DNA of 64,000 bases from Aequorivita sp. H23M31 (GCF_004022485.1 NZ_CP034951.1:1550001-1614000); one strand, 5' to 3'. Positions 9,714 to 18,958 are shown, counted from the stretch's first letter. Notes: generated by a model not told the origin, from the letters alone. Translations and numbers: made by a program.

Positions 9714-12700
9714 ATGACAAAGTATATCCTATTGGCAATATGGCTATTCAGCTTTGCCGCCTCTGCACAAGAAAAGCTCGAGATTATCGATCTTGATGAA
9801 ATCAATAATTCCATTTCCCTAAAATCGCAACAGGGTGATTACGAGGGTGTCTTGGAATTGTTAAATAAAATCAATAAAAACGATACCACCTACGCCGCTT
9901 CCTTAATCAGAAAATCCTATCATCTCTTGGCTCTCAAACGTCACGACAACGTCATTGCGGTATTGGATGAAGGAATTTCGATGGATATTGGGGATATTAA
10001 AAGTTCATTTTACCAAAACAAAGGAGTCTCTTTCACTCAGCAGGAAAAATTTGATGAAGCCATTGCCGTATTAAACGAAGGCTTGGAGATTTTTCCAGCA
10101 AACCCCCAAATATTATTCAACAAAGCCGTTGCACTTCAAGGAAAAGGTGAGCTCAGAGAGGCGGTTCAAATTTTGGAACAGGTAATAACGCTAAGTCCAT
10201 TTTATGCACGCGCTTATATTCAATTGGGGGCCATTTATAATTCACAGGAGCGTTCCGCTCAGGCCCTGATGGCATATGATCTTGCATTATTGATGGACCC
10301 AGATGGTGAGGCCTCCTTTGAAAGACTTAAAGCAATCAACAACATCTTTAGCTCTAAAAATGAGAACAAGCGGACACCGGGATTGGTTCTTTCCAAAGAT
10401 GACGAAGCCTTTAACGACATTGATCTTATAATAAGCAACCGGATCGCTTTAAATAAGGAATATAAAACGGGAAACGCTATTGACATTCCTCTGACCAATC
10501 AAAATCATGCGCTTCTTGCCACGCTTGCCGATTTTAAAGGCAACGGCGGGTTTTGGAGTAAAAAAGTAGTTCCGTTCTATCAATGGATTCAAGACTCCAA
10601 AAATTTTGATGCTTTCACATATACGATTTCCTATTCCATAGAAAACGAAAAGTATAAAAAGATTGTTACCAAGAAAACAAAAGAAGTCGAAAATTTTCTA
10701 AAGGAGGCGATTGTGAACTGGATCAATAAAACCAAAGCTGATAACAAGTCACTTTTTAGTGATAAGGTGATTCAGTATGCATACGATGGTAATTCTCTGG
10801 TGATAAGTGGTATGGGCACAGAGGAAGCCGGAATACCGGTTGGAGAGTGGATATATTTTAATCAATCCGGCAGAATAATGGCTCAAGGCCAGTATAACAA
10901 AGATGGAGAGCGCACTGGAAACTGGAAATGGTATAATGAGAATCTAAAACTTAAAGAAACGGCGAACTACAAAGAGGGCGACCTGGATGGAGAGAACCAT
11001 ATATATTACCCCAATGGTCAATTATCATTAAAAGGATTTTACAAAAAAGGGGAACTTGATGGCGAATTTCTCTATTACAATGAAAAAGGAGCATTAAAAC
11101 AAAAAAAATACTTTAAGAACGGAGAACTAGATGGTATTTATACCTCATATTTTAATGTAGGGGAAAAAATTCCAGAATTTATAATACCATATAAGAAGGG
11201 AAAAATAGAGAAAGAAGCAATGGAATATTATGCTAATGGAAAAGTATATTCCAAAAGTCCGGTAAAGGATGGAAAAAAACACGGAACAGAAAAAATCTTT
11301 TATGCAAATGATAAGCTTTCAAATGAATTTACGTATGTCGATGGCAAACTTGAAGGCCCCTTCAAATCATACTATCGAAATGGGGAAATCTATGAAATGG
11401 GCACGTACAAACAGGATCTATTCCAAGGACCATATACCATCTACTACTCCGACGGAACTTTACAGAGTGAGGCCAATTATTTAGATGGTTTCCGGGACGG
11501 GAGTTTTACTTATTACGACTACGATGGCAAAAAACACTATAACTACCGCTATAAAAAAGGAGACATTCTTGACTATAGATTTTACAATAAGAAAGGAGAA
11601 ATTATTAAAGAAGGAAAAAGAAGAGGAGGCGAGTTTTATTACAATAGTTTTTCTCCTTACGGTACTCTTATTTCTGAAGGTCTTTATGATGTTTCGGGTG
11701 GGCAGAAAGGAGAATGGAAATTTTATAGCCCAAATGGAAATCTAACCAGCAAAGGCACTTTCGATAAAAACTTAGGTCAAGGAACCCACATTTCCTATTA
11801 TTCCGATGGGACTAAGGAGTGGGAAGGAAATTACAGAAACGATACTCTTGTGGGATACTCTGCAAGTTATTATAAAAACGGTAAGATCAACAATCAAGGA
11901 GGTTATAAAAATGGCATGAAACAAGGGGAATGGCGTTTTTATTATATCGATGGAAGTTTAAAAAGTATCAATTTCTTCCATAAAGATAAATTTCACGGAG
12001 AACAGGAATATTTTGGAGTGGATGGAAAACTAATTAACACCGCCCAATACAAAAATGACGATGTAATATATGAATCGTTTTATGATCGTTCGGGAAATTC
12101 TCATTATCAAATAGAATACAAGCCGTCAAAAAAGGATACAATATTAGTTTCCAAACATTACAATGGAAAAGAGAACACTACAATTTCATACCTCCATGGC
12201 ATAAAACATGGAGAATATAAGTCGTATTTCTTTAGTGGAAAATTAGAAGCTGAGGGCCAATATCTCGATGGTTCCCTACACGGAGCGTGGACTTGGTACT
12301 TTGAGAACGGAAAACCGAGAATGAAAGCCACGTATGTTCTTGGTAAACTAGATGGGGAATTCACAACTTATTTCAAAAATGGTCAGATTGATGATTCAAC
12401 TTTTTACGACTCCGGAGACCTTATGGGAACTTGGAAATCATATTACGAAGATGGTACCCTATATACCAAAACCTCATATCTTTCCGGTGAAGCCCACGGT
12501 CGCAAGGAATTTTTCAGTCCAACTGGACAGTTACAACTGGTACGTTTCTACAATCACGGAACTTTAATTGGCTATTCCTATAATGACACTAATGGGGACG
12601 AGCTTCCAATGATCCCAATTATTAATGAAACTGCTAAGATTATTGCGTATTATGACAACGGAAAAATCTCCCGTGAATTTGAATATAAGAATGGAGAAAC

Positions 12701-13010
12701 AGTAGGAACATACAAAACCTACTATTACAACGGTCAACTTAAAGACGAGTTTGTAAATGTAAACGGAGAGTATGAGGGACCAAAAATCTCATATTACGCA
12801 AATGGGAATATTGAGGAACGCCTCGAATACTTGATGGGCGAACTTCACGGAAAATCAACAAAATACTACGATAACGGTACGATTAAGGAAGAGACCAATT
12901 ATAAAAATGGCATACAGACGGGAAACGCATCGAGTTACGACAAAACAGGAAAAAAGACCAGATCTGAAGATTATTTTAATGGAAAAATATATGCACAACA
13001 GATTTTTTAG
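9714..13010 (+). CDS. Secreted TPR and MORN-repeat (YwqK-like) protein
   Basis: A 1098-residue protein with a cleavable signal peptide (MTKYILLAIWLFSFAASAQ). The first roughly 210 residues after it look like tetratricopeptide repeats (for example ALQGKGELREAVQILEQVI and YIQLGAIYNSQERSAQAL). From about residue 370 to the end it is a long run of MORN_2/YwqK-type repeats of about 23 residues, pattern YYxNGxLxxxxxYxxGxxxG, interrupted once near residues 610-650. YwqK is listed in databases as an antitoxin, but here the protein is exported and the repeats are simply a beta-hairpin scaffold. It overlaps the next gene by 20 bp, and the three genes from here to 16902 look like one operon of exported proteins. 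The actual ligand is unknown; adhesion or envelope scaffold are guesses. Confidence 0.85.
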   Translation: MTKYILLAIWLFSFAASAQEKLEIIDLDEINNSISLKSQQGDYEGVLELLNKINKNDTTYAASLIRKSYHLLALKRHDNVIAVLDEGISMDIGDIKSSFYQNKGVSFTQQEKFDEAIAVLNEGLEIFPANPQILFNKAVALQGKGELREAVQILEQVITLSPFYARAYIQLGAIYNSQERSAQALMAYDLALLMDPDGEASFERLKAINNIFSSKNENKRTPGLVLSKDDEAFNDIDLIISNRIALNKEYKTGNAIDIPLTNQNHALLATLADFKGNGGFWSKKVVPFYQWIQDSKNFDAFTYTISYSIENEKYKKIVTKKTKEVENFLKEAIVNWINKTKADNKSLFSDKVIQYAYDGNSLVISGMGTEEAGIPVGEWIYFNQSGRIMAQGQYNKDGERTGNWKWYNENLKLKETANYKEGDLDGENHIYYPNGQLSLKGFYKKGELDGEFLYYNEKGALKQKKYFKNGELDGIYTSYFNVGEKIPEFIIPYKKGKIEKEAMEYYANGKVYSKSPVKDGKKHGTEKIFYANDKLSNEFTYVDGKLEGPFKSYYRNGEIYEMGTYKQDLFQGPYTIYYSDGTLQSEANYLDGFRDGSFTYYDYDGKKHYNYRYKKGDILDYRFYNKKGEIIKEGKRRGGEFYYNSFSPYGTLISEGLYDVSGGQKGEWKFYSPNGNLTSKGTFDKNLGQGTHISYYSDGTKEWEGNYRNDTLVGYSASYYKNGKINNQGGYKNGMKQGEWRFYYIDGSLKSINFFHKDKFHGEQEYFGVDGKLINTAQYKNDDVIYESFYDRSGNSHYQIEYKPSKKDTILVSKHYNGKENTTISYLHGIKHGEYKSYFFSGKLEAEGQYLDGSLHGAWTWYFENGKPRMKATYVLGKLDGEFTTYFKNGQIDDSTFYDSGDLMGTWKSYYEDGTLYTKTSYLSGEAHGRKEFFSPTGQLQLVRFYNHGTLIGYSYNDTNGDELPMIPIINETAKIIAYYDNGKISREFEYKNGETVGTYKTYYYNGQLKDEFVNVNGEYEGPKISYYANGNIEERLEYLMGELHGKSTKYYDNGTIKEETNYKNGIQTGNASSYDKTGKKTRSEDYFNGKIYAQQIF

Positions 13011-14931
13011 CTTTCAAAACTTGTGGATTGTTTTAGTTTTGGTCGCATCCTCGGCAAAAGCTCAATATTCCGAAATATTTGAAAAATACAAGGATAAGTA
13101 TCCTGAAGCCTCGGTAGTTTTACTAAATCAGGAATCCAATTTGTTTATTAACGTTACCAATGGCATCTTCGATATTACCCAACAGAATATCCAAGAGAAT
13201 CTATACCTTAATGAATTTGCAACGCAGAGATCACAAGAATCCATCAGTTTTTCAAGTTTTTATGAGCTGGGTGCTATCGAGGCCTCTTCCTTTAACTACG
13301 ATAACAACAAATACCGAGAAGAAAAAGTTTCGACTTTTACACAAAAGGACGAGTTGGGCGAATTTTTTTATGACGACATTAAATCCGTAAACTTTATATA
13401 TTCCAACCTAAAAAAGGGATCTAGGTCCCAGCTCAAATATTCCCAAAAAATAAAAAATCCCCGATTGTTAACTCCCTTCTATTTTGGGGATTTCTCTCCC
13501 ATCGCCCAGAATAAATTCAGTATTACAACCGATCCGTCGGTAAATCTTAAGTTTAAACAGTTTAATACCGAAGGGGTAAAGATTGACTTCACAAAACAAG
13601 AGAAACGCGGTAAGATTATTTATACCTGGGAATTAAAAGACGTTAACGCTTTTGATTATGAATCAAGATCTTCCACCCATAGAAATGTGTTGCCGCACAT
13701 TATTCCCTTTATAGCGTCTTACGAGGTAAATGGCAATACAGTGCCTGTACTTAATGAAACCAAAGATCTTTATAATTGGTACTACTCAATGATAAAGGAA
13801 GTTGTTCACGAACCCGCGACGCCAGAACTGGTAGAACTTACGAATAGTCTGATCGAAGGTAAAGAGAACGATCTGGAAAAAGTAAAAGCTATTTATTATT
13901 GGACGCAACTGAACATTAAGTACATCGCTTTTGAGTATGCTCTTGGTGGTTTTATTCCTAGAGGAGCAAATGAGGTCTTTGAGAAGAAATATGGAGACTG
14001 CAAAGATAATAGCAGCATCCTCTACAAAATGCTCGAAATCGCAGGATTGAAAGGTCATTTAACTTGGATTGGGACTCGTAAAATTCCTTATAGTTATGAA
14101 GAGGTACCCACGCCAGTTGTGGACAATCACATGATTCTTAGCTATTTTGATGGAGAAGCAATTTATTATCTGGATGCGACGGGAAGAAACATTCCTATCA
14201 CTTTTCCTACCTCCTTTATCCAAGGAAAAGAAGCATTAATTGCTATCGACGACAAGAATTACCGTATTGCGAAAGTGCCGATAATTCCTGCTGAAAAAAA
14301 TTTTATTAAAGATATTACCAAGCTCAAAATAGAAGGGCAACTGCTTACTGGTTCGGCACGTGCAGAGTTCGCTGGGTATGCTAAAATCGATTATCTCTAT
14401 GCAATGGAGGGTCTTAATACAAAAAGTAAAAGGGATAATTTCTACAACGATATTTTTGAAAAGGGGAACAATAAATTTATTGCCCAAAATATCTCAGAAA
14501 TAAATAGGGAAGAATATGACCAAAATTTGATTATTACCTACAATTTTTCCATTGGTGATTACTTTAAGCAATTTGGAGATGAGATTTTCATCAATCTGAA
14601 TCTTAACAAATACATTTCGCAACACCGAACAGACCCAAAGCGTAAACGTGAAATTGAAGTAGATTATAAAAACTCCTATGTGTTTGAAACCGAACTTCAA
14701 ATTCCGGATGGATATGAAATAGAATTCCTTCCAAAGTCCCAAAACTTCGAAAATAATTATATAAAAGCCACTATAGATTATGAACAACTTGATGGCAAGA
14801 TATTATACAAACACTCTGTAATCTGCGACTATCTAATCCTTGATCTAGACCAACAAAAAGAAGTAAATAAACTTATAAATGATGTTGAAAAGGCATATAA
14901 GGAAGTAGTTACACTTACAAGATCGAAATAA
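12991..14931 (+). CDS. DUF3857 and transglutaminase-like domain secreted protein (intact catalytic triad)
   Basis: About 646 residues from ATG 12991, which gives a clean signal peptide (MHNRFFSFQNLWIVLVLVASSAKAQ cut after AKA or AQ). ATG 12979 is an alternative start four codons earlier, and the open frame extends further, to 12907. An N-terminal DUF3857 domain of about 250 residues is followed by a transglutaminase-like fold. Cys337 (KKYGDCKDNSSILYKMLE), His380 (VDNHMILSYF) and Asp395 (YYLDATGR) are correctly placed for a Cys-His-Asp triad. Such proteins are common in Bacteroidota envelopes, possibly as peptidases or crosslinking enzymes; no member's substrate is known to me. The start overlaps the end of the MORN gene (translational coupling likely). 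A paralogue with a lost cysteine follows 6 bp downstream. Confidence 0.87.
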   Translation: MHNRFFSFQNLWIVLVLVASSAKAQYSEIFEKYKDKYPEASVVLLNQESNLFINVTNGIFDITQQNIQENLYLNEFATQRSQESISFSSFYELGAIEASSFNYDNNKYREEKVSTFTQKDELGEFFYDDIKSVNFIYSNLKKGSRSQLKYSQKIKNPRLLTPFYFGDFSPIAQNKFSITTDPSVNLKFKQFNTEGVKIDFTKQEKRGKIIYTWELKDVNAFDYESRSSTHRNVLPHIIPFIASYEVNGNTVPVLNETKDLYNWYYSMIKEVVHEPATPELVELTNSLIEGKENDLEKVKAIYYWTQLNIKYIAFEYALGGFIPRGANEVFEKKYGDCKDNSSILYKMLEIAGLKGHLTWIGTRKIPYSYEEVPTPVVDNHMILSYFDGEAIYYLDATGRNIPITFPTSFIQGKEALIAIDDKNYRIAKVPIIPAEKNFIKDITKLKIEGQLLTGSARAEFAGYAKIDYLYAMEGLNTKSKRDNFYNDIFEKGNNKFIAQNISEINREEYDQNLIITYNFSIGDYFKQFGDEIFINLNLNKYISQHRTDPKRKREIEVDYKNSYVFETELQIPDGYEIEFLPKSQNFENNYIKATIDYEQLDGKILYKHSVICDYLILDLDQQKEVNKLINDVEKAYKEVVTLTRSK

Positions 14932-14937
14932 TCCATT

Positions 14938-16902
14938 ATGAAAAAAACCATTACTTGCTGGGCGCTCCTATTTATGGCTCCCCTTCTCCTTGCACAAGAA
15001 AGTCCATTTTATAAAAACTATTCCTGGGAAAAAATTCCTAAATTTTCAGTTCAGGTTCCGGACAGTACCTCTATTTTAGGGTTGAAGGATAAAATTATAA
15101 CCGAATTTCTTTATGAAGGTGACAACTTTCTGGAATATTTCTTGGAACACAAAGCACTCTGGCTCAATAGTGATGATCGTATTGAGGAATATAACAAGAT
15201 TTATTTACCGTATAGTAATACTTCTGAACTTCTTATTAGCAAGGCCCGCGTAATAAAACCAAATGGACAGATTATGGAACTTGACGATTCCAAAATCCTC
15301 ACTGCGGAAGATGAGGAAACCCAAAGTGTCTATAAATTCTTCGCTTTTGAAGGTATCGAAAAAGGAAGCATTATTGAATACTATTATCTGATTAAGCGTG
15401 TTCCCGAATACTCAGGAAGACGACTTGTTTTTCAAACTTATTACGACAAGCAAGATGTCTCTTTTGATCTTTATTCTCCTTCCAACTTAATTTTTCAATT
15501 CAAAAGTTATAATAATCTACCGGAAATGGTGAGAGATACTCTTACGGAAAATAAATTACATTGGAAGATGCACGCGGATAAATTATCTGGATTAGAGAAG
15601 GAAGAACTATCTCCATACAATGCTTCTCGCGCATTTGTAGTTTATAAATTAGATCAGAATTTAGCCAATAACACTCGGGATATAACTTCGTATGGCAAGG
15701 TTTCCCAAAATTTATACAACTATTATTATACTAAAATTGATAAGAAGGTCCAGAAGAAGCTTAACAAATTTCTGGCGGAAGCTGGTGTAAAAGCAGATAT
15801 GGAACAAAATAAATTGCTCAGAACCTTGGAATCGTATATTAAGACGAATGTTTTCATAAATGAGTCAAATAGTATGGGCAACGAACTAGAGAGTGTTCTC
15901 GATCAAAAAGTTGCTAGCTCAAAGGGATTAATGAGTCTGTATATCTCACTTTTCAACACCTTAGATATAAAACACGAAATGATATTGACCAGCGACCGTA
16001 AGGACCTTAAATTTGACAAGGAATTTGAGGCGCACAATTTTCTAAATGAATTTCTATTTTACTTTCCAAAGACCGGTAAATATATGGCACCCACCGATTC
16101 CGATTCCCGCTATGGTTTTCCTCCTGCTTTCTTAACAGACACCTACGGATTGCATATAAAGGAAGTGGCCGTTGGTGATTTTAAATCGGCAACTGGAAAA
16201 ATTGAATACATAAATCCGGTTCCTGCGGAAGAAACCGTAGATAGAATGATAATCGATGTCAACTTTAACCATGACGATCTTACTAAAAACACGGTAAAAC
16301 TCGACCACTCTATGTCCGGCTATTATGCATTGTATATCCAACCTTATATTCCACTTATTTCCGAAGAAAACAGAGATAAGCTTTTAGATGAATTTGCCAA
16401 AAGACTTGACGAAAATGCAGACATTAAGAGCAAGAAAATGCTGAATGATGATCCTGCGCTCTTTGGAGTAAAGCCCTTACAATTTAAAATCGATTTTGAA
16501 TCGGAAGCCTTTGTTGAAAAAGCAGGAAACCGATATCTTTTTAAAGTTGGGAATCTTATTGGAAAGCAAATTCAGATGTACCAAGAAAATGAACGTAAGC
16601 TTCCGCTGGAAAACGAATATACCCGCATTTATAATCGCACAATAAACATTAATATTCCCAAAGGTTATCGGGTGGCAAACGCGGACGATATTAACATAGA
16701 CCATTCCCTTTTGCAAGATGGAAAAAAAGTATTGCTGTTTAAATCCTCGTACGAGATGAACGGTAGCCAACTAACGATTACTGCTGATGAGTTTTATAAA
16801 ATCAATAAAATTTCCCAAGAATTCTACGACGATTATCGAAGTGTGATAAATGGCGCCGCTGATTTTAATAAGGTCACCTTAGTGTTGGAACCTGAAAGTT
16901 AA
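14938..16902 (+). CDS. DUF3857 protein, transglutaminase-like paralogue lacking the catalytic Cys
   Basis: A 654-residue protein with a signal peptide (MKKTITCWALLFMAPLLLAQ) and the same architecture as the gene 6 bp upstream: DUF3857 (VIKPNGQIMELDDSKILTAE), then a transglutaminase-like part. Aligning the two around LYKMLE/LYISLF places Ser327 (KVASSKGLMSLY) where the neighbour has the nucleophile Cys337. The His (FEAHNFLNEFLFYF) and Asp (APTDSDSRYGF) positions are retained. It is therefore probably a non-catalytic or altered homologue, perhaps a partner or substrate-binding subunit. A strong terminator follows at 16940, so it is the last gene of the 9714-16902 unit. Confidence 0.83.
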   Translation: MKKTITCWALLFMAPLLLAQESPFYKNYSWEKIPKFSVQVPDSTSILGLKDKIITEFLYEGDNFLEYFLEHKALWLNSDDRIEEYNKIYLPYSNTSELLISKARVIKPNGQIMELDDSKILTAEDEETQSVYKFFAFEGIEKGSIIEYYYLIKRVPEYSGRRLVFQTYYDKQDVSFDLYSPSNLIFQFKSYNNLPEMVRDTLTENKLHWKMHADKLSGLEKEELSPYNASRAFVVYKLDQNLANNTRDITSYGKVSQNLYNYYYTKIDKKVQKKLNKFLAEAGVKADMEQNKLLRTLESYIKTNVFINESNSMGNELESVLDQKVASSKGLMSLYISLFNTLDIKHEMILTSDRKDLKFDKEFEAHNFLNEFLFYFPKTGKYMAPTDSDSRYGFPPAFLTDTYGLHIKEVAVGDFKSATGKIEYINPVPAEETVDRMIIDVNFNHDDLTKNTVKLDHSMSGYYALYIQPYIPLISEENRDKLLDEFAKRLDENADIKSKKMLNDDPALFGVKPLQFKIDFESEAFVEKAGNRYLFKVGNLIGKQIQMYQENERKLPLENEYTRIYNRTININIPKGYRVANADDINIDHSLLQDGKKVLLFKSSYEMNGSQLTITADEFYKINKISQEFYDDYRSVINGAADFNKVTLVLEPES

Positions 16903-16939
16903 TCGGCTCATCAAAACTTCAGCTCAAAAGCAATTAAAG

Positions 16940-16974
16940 AAAGATTTCTTTTTATTCAAAGGAAATCTTTTTTG
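16940..16974 (+). terminator. Rho-independent terminator
   Basis: AAAGATTTC and GAAATCTTT pair around a 13-nt loop, followed by TTTGCTTT, about 40 bp after the DUF3857 stop codon. It closes the MORN/DUF3857 operon. Confidence 0.65.
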
Positions 16975-17011
16975 CTTTATCTGAATTTTACTTCAAAATA
17001 GTACCCTACTT

Positions 17012-17268
17012 TTAATACGAAGAAATATACTCGGCTAGCTCTCGCTTGGACTTGTCAAAATCAAAGGCATCGTAAACAATGAAATAATTTTTTTTATCGA
17101 CGCAATACATATAGAGATCCTTTCCCATTTGCAGTTTGGCCTTTTCAAAAGTCAAAGTTCTTACCAATACATATATTTGTTCCGAAGTAAAATTGGTATT
17201 TCTTTAGCTTCTTGACTGTATATACCAGAGCTTAATAGAAATGTACATGTAGTAAAAATCAGTCTCAT
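17012..17268 (-). pseudogene. Small secreted protein gene broken by a frameshift
   Basis: On the minus strand ATG 17268 opens MRLIFTTCTFLLSSGIYSQE, a good signal peptide, but the frame stops after 35 codons. A second frame takes over within the next 10-20 bases. It continues for about 60 codons (TSEQIYVLVRTLTFEKAKLQ, then MGKDLYMYCVDKKNYFIVYD, ending LAEYISSY and TAA at 17012). The two halves join into one plausible secreted protein of about 85 residues if one base is lost or gained near 17190-17205, in the run GAAATACC. The total span of 257 bp is not a multiple of three. It could be a true pseudogene, a sequencing indel, or two unrelated short frames; the good composition of both halves favours one broken gene. 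Family not recognised. Confidence 0.55.
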
Positions 17269-17323
17269 AGCGTTGGTTATTTTAAGTTGAAGTAATGAGA
17301 TAGTCTATAAGTATGCAAAAAAA

Positions 17324-17349
17324 AACGATCAGGAAAAATCCTAATCGTT
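17324..17349 (-). terminator. Terminator of the CAT-anticodon tRNA transcript
   Basis: AACGAT...ATCGTT with inner AGG/CCT pairing forms a hairpin flanked by A tracts on one side and T tracts on the other, so it can work in both directions. On the minus strand it lies about 25 bp after the tRNA and ends in a long T run. Confidence 0.65.
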
Positions 17350-17373
17350 TTTTGAGGGTACTTCGACCTTAGT

Positions 17374-17446
17374 AGCGAGATCGGGACTTGAACCCGAGAC
17401 CTCTGGGTTATGAATCCAGTGCTCTAACCAGCTGAGCTACCTCGCC
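17374..17446 (-). tRNA. tRNA with anticodon CAT (probably elongator Met)
   Basis: Minus-strand 73-nt cloverleaf without encoded CCA. The acceptor is GGCGAGG with TCTCGCT (a G-U at the first pair), the D-arm is GCTC...GAGC, and the anticodon arm is CTGGA TTCATAA with a CAT anticodon. The T-arm is TCGGG TTCAAGT CCCGA. The G1-U72 end and lack of the C1 mismatch argue against initiator tRNA. Elongator tRNA-Met is most likely; tRNA-Ile with lysidine-modified CAU cannot be excluded by eye. Confidence 0.95.
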
Positions 17447-17485
17447 ATATTTGAATATAAGTTTGATTAAGGCTCAAACTAAACT

Positions 17486-17532
17486 TCCAGACACTATACC
17501 ATCCCGATAACTATCGGGAGAGCTACCTCGCC
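17486..17532 (-). repeat. Decayed copy of the CAT tRNA 5' half carrying a TCCCGA...TCGGGA palindrome
   Basis: On the minus strand, 40 bp upstream of the intact tRNA, the first 13 tRNA bases (GGCGAGGTAGCTC, 17532-17520) are repeated exactly. They are followed by the palindrome TCCCGATAGTTATCGGGA (17519-17502) and then TGGTATAGTGTCTGGA. The last piece aligns with the tRNA sequence TGGTTAGAGCACTGGA after the D-stem. So this is a partial tRNA copy with an 18-bp palindrome in place of the D-loop bases AGC. It is one of three loci in the window where this palindrome type sits inside a tRNA-derived sequence (see 54265-55210 and 55728-55776). Confidence 0.7.
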
Positions 17533-17726
17533 ATTTTTTAAAAAATTCTAAAAAATGCTTGTACTTAAGCGGGTGCAAAGATAAAAACAAAATGATGTGG
17601 CACAACAATTAGTTTTGTTTTTTTAATTTATTTCCTCTTTCTTATAAAACCTAAAACAAGTTTCTTCAAAACAATTTTCAGAGGATTTTGTCTCTCAAAA
17701 ATCCCTAGCAATTCTTTCAGATTAAA

Positions 17727-17734
17727 TAGATTTG
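17727..17734 (+). promoter_or_regulatory. -7 element TAGATTTG upstream of sbcD
   Basis: TAGATTTG matches TANNTTTG and ends 18 bp before the ATG at 17753. A TTG -33 partner at about 19 bp is not obvious, so confidence is limited. Confidence 0.35.
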
Positions 17735-17752
17735 TAACAAACACCTTTGCAA

Positions 17753-18955
17753 ATGAAAATTCTTCATACTTCCGATTGGCACATCGGCAAGCAACTTCAT
17801 AAATTCGATTTGGCCGAAGATCTCGATTATTTTTTTAAATGGCTGGTCGATTATATAAAGACCGAAAACATAGATATTCTGCTCGTCTCCGGTGATATTT
17901 TCGATCAGGCAAATCCGTCACAAGCTGCCTACAAACAGTATTATGATGTATTAAAACAGCTGATAAATCTGGATTGCAAAATTATTCTCACCGGTGGAAA
18001 TCACGATTCGGCGTCGGTTTTGAATGCGCCGAAAGAATTACTTAAAACTTTTGATATTAGTGTTATTGGTGGAGCAACCGAGAAGACTTCAGAAATGTTT
18101 GTAGCCGTGGAAAAAAACGGAGAAAAAATTGTCGTTGCAGCGGTTCCATTTTTAAAAGACCGCGATATTAGAAAATCGGTTGCTGGTGAAAGCTATGCTA
18201 CCAAAATAGAACAGATTAAAATGGGATTACAATCCTATTTTACGAATATCAATTCCCATTATACCCAAAATCATCCCGATCACGTTTTTGTACTTATGGC
18301 GCATTTATATGTTCAGGGAAGCCAATTATCAGAGAGTGAACGCGACATACAGATAGGAAACCAAGCGGGTATTGAAGCTCTAATATTTCAGGATATTCCA
18401 CATTATATCGCTTTGGGACACATCCATAAACCTCAGGTTATTTCACAATCGCGCAATATCCATTACTGCGGTTCTCCCATTCCACTAAGTTTTTCTGAAA
18501 GAGAAGATTGTAAGCAAATTAATGTAATCACGATCCAGAATAATCAGGTTTACAATGTTGAAATAGTTCCCATTCCCAAATACCGGAATTTGGTAACTTT
18601 TGAAGGAAGTTTACAAGAGGTGAAGTATAAGTTGGAAAAATATTCCGAAGAAACTCCTTTAATTTCCCTCGCTGAAATAATCGTAAATGAAGAAGCAGAA
18701 AGTCTGGAAACCCGCCAAAATTTTGAGGAATATGTAAGCTCTAAACCCAATGAATTTATTGAGATTGTAAAATCCAGACTTTATTTTAAAAGCAAAATCC
18801 GCGGCGCTACGGATGCCTTTGCAGTTGGGACAGATGTGGCAGACGTAACCCCGATGCAAATGTTTGAAAAGAAACTTGAACTGCAAAGTGGCATGGAAAA
18901 TACCCAGGAGTTAAAAAATGCCTTCAAGGAAATTTTAGAAGAATTGAAACTTTAA
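17753..18955 (+). CDS. sbcD: Exonuclease SbcD (Mre11-type nuclease subunit)
   Basis: A 400-residue metallophosphoesterase. The Mre11/SbcD motifs are in order: TSDWHIGKQL (metal ligands Asp and His), LVSGDIFDQANPS, LTGGNHDS, VLMAHLYVQGS and ALGHIHKPQ. With SbcC it forms the SbcCD complex, which cleaves hairpins and processes DNA ends, and so acts on palindromic DNA. ATG 17753 is chosen over the in-frame TTG 17747 because the family starts MKILHTSDWHIG. The stop is 3 bp before sbcC, so the two are co-transcribed and probably translationally coupled. A hairpin-cutting nuclease is of interest in a genome with many palindromic repeats, but linkage here is only positional. Confidence 0.96.
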   Translation: MKILHTSDWHIGKQLHKFDLAEDLDYFFKWLVDYIKTENIDILLVSGDIFDQANPSQAAYKQYYDVLKQLINLDCKIILTGGNHDSASVLNAPKELLKTFDISVIGGATEKTSEMFVAVEKNGEKIVVAAVPFLKDRDIRKSVAGESYATKIEQIKMGLQSYFTNINSHYTQNHPDHVFVLMAHLYVQGSQLSESERDIQIGNQAGIEALIFQDIPHYIALGHIHKPQVISQSRNIHYCGSPIPLSFSEREDCKQINVITIQNNQVYNVEIVPIPKYRNLVTFEGSLQEVKYKLEKYSEETPLISLAEIIVNEEAESLETRQNFEEYVSSKPNEFIEIVKSRLYFKSKIRGATDAFAVGTDVADVTPMQMFEKKLELQSGMENTQELKNAFKEILEELKL

Positions 18956-18958
18956 CCT

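Noticed and set aside
9714..13010. Calling the MORN-repeat protein an antitoxin (YwqK)
   Set aside because: It has a signal peptide, TPR domain and about 1100 residues; no toxin gene is adjacent.
17519..17533. The 5' tRNA fragment read as a second tRNA gene
   Set aside because: Only 13 bases match and a palindrome interrupts it; there is no cloverleaf.
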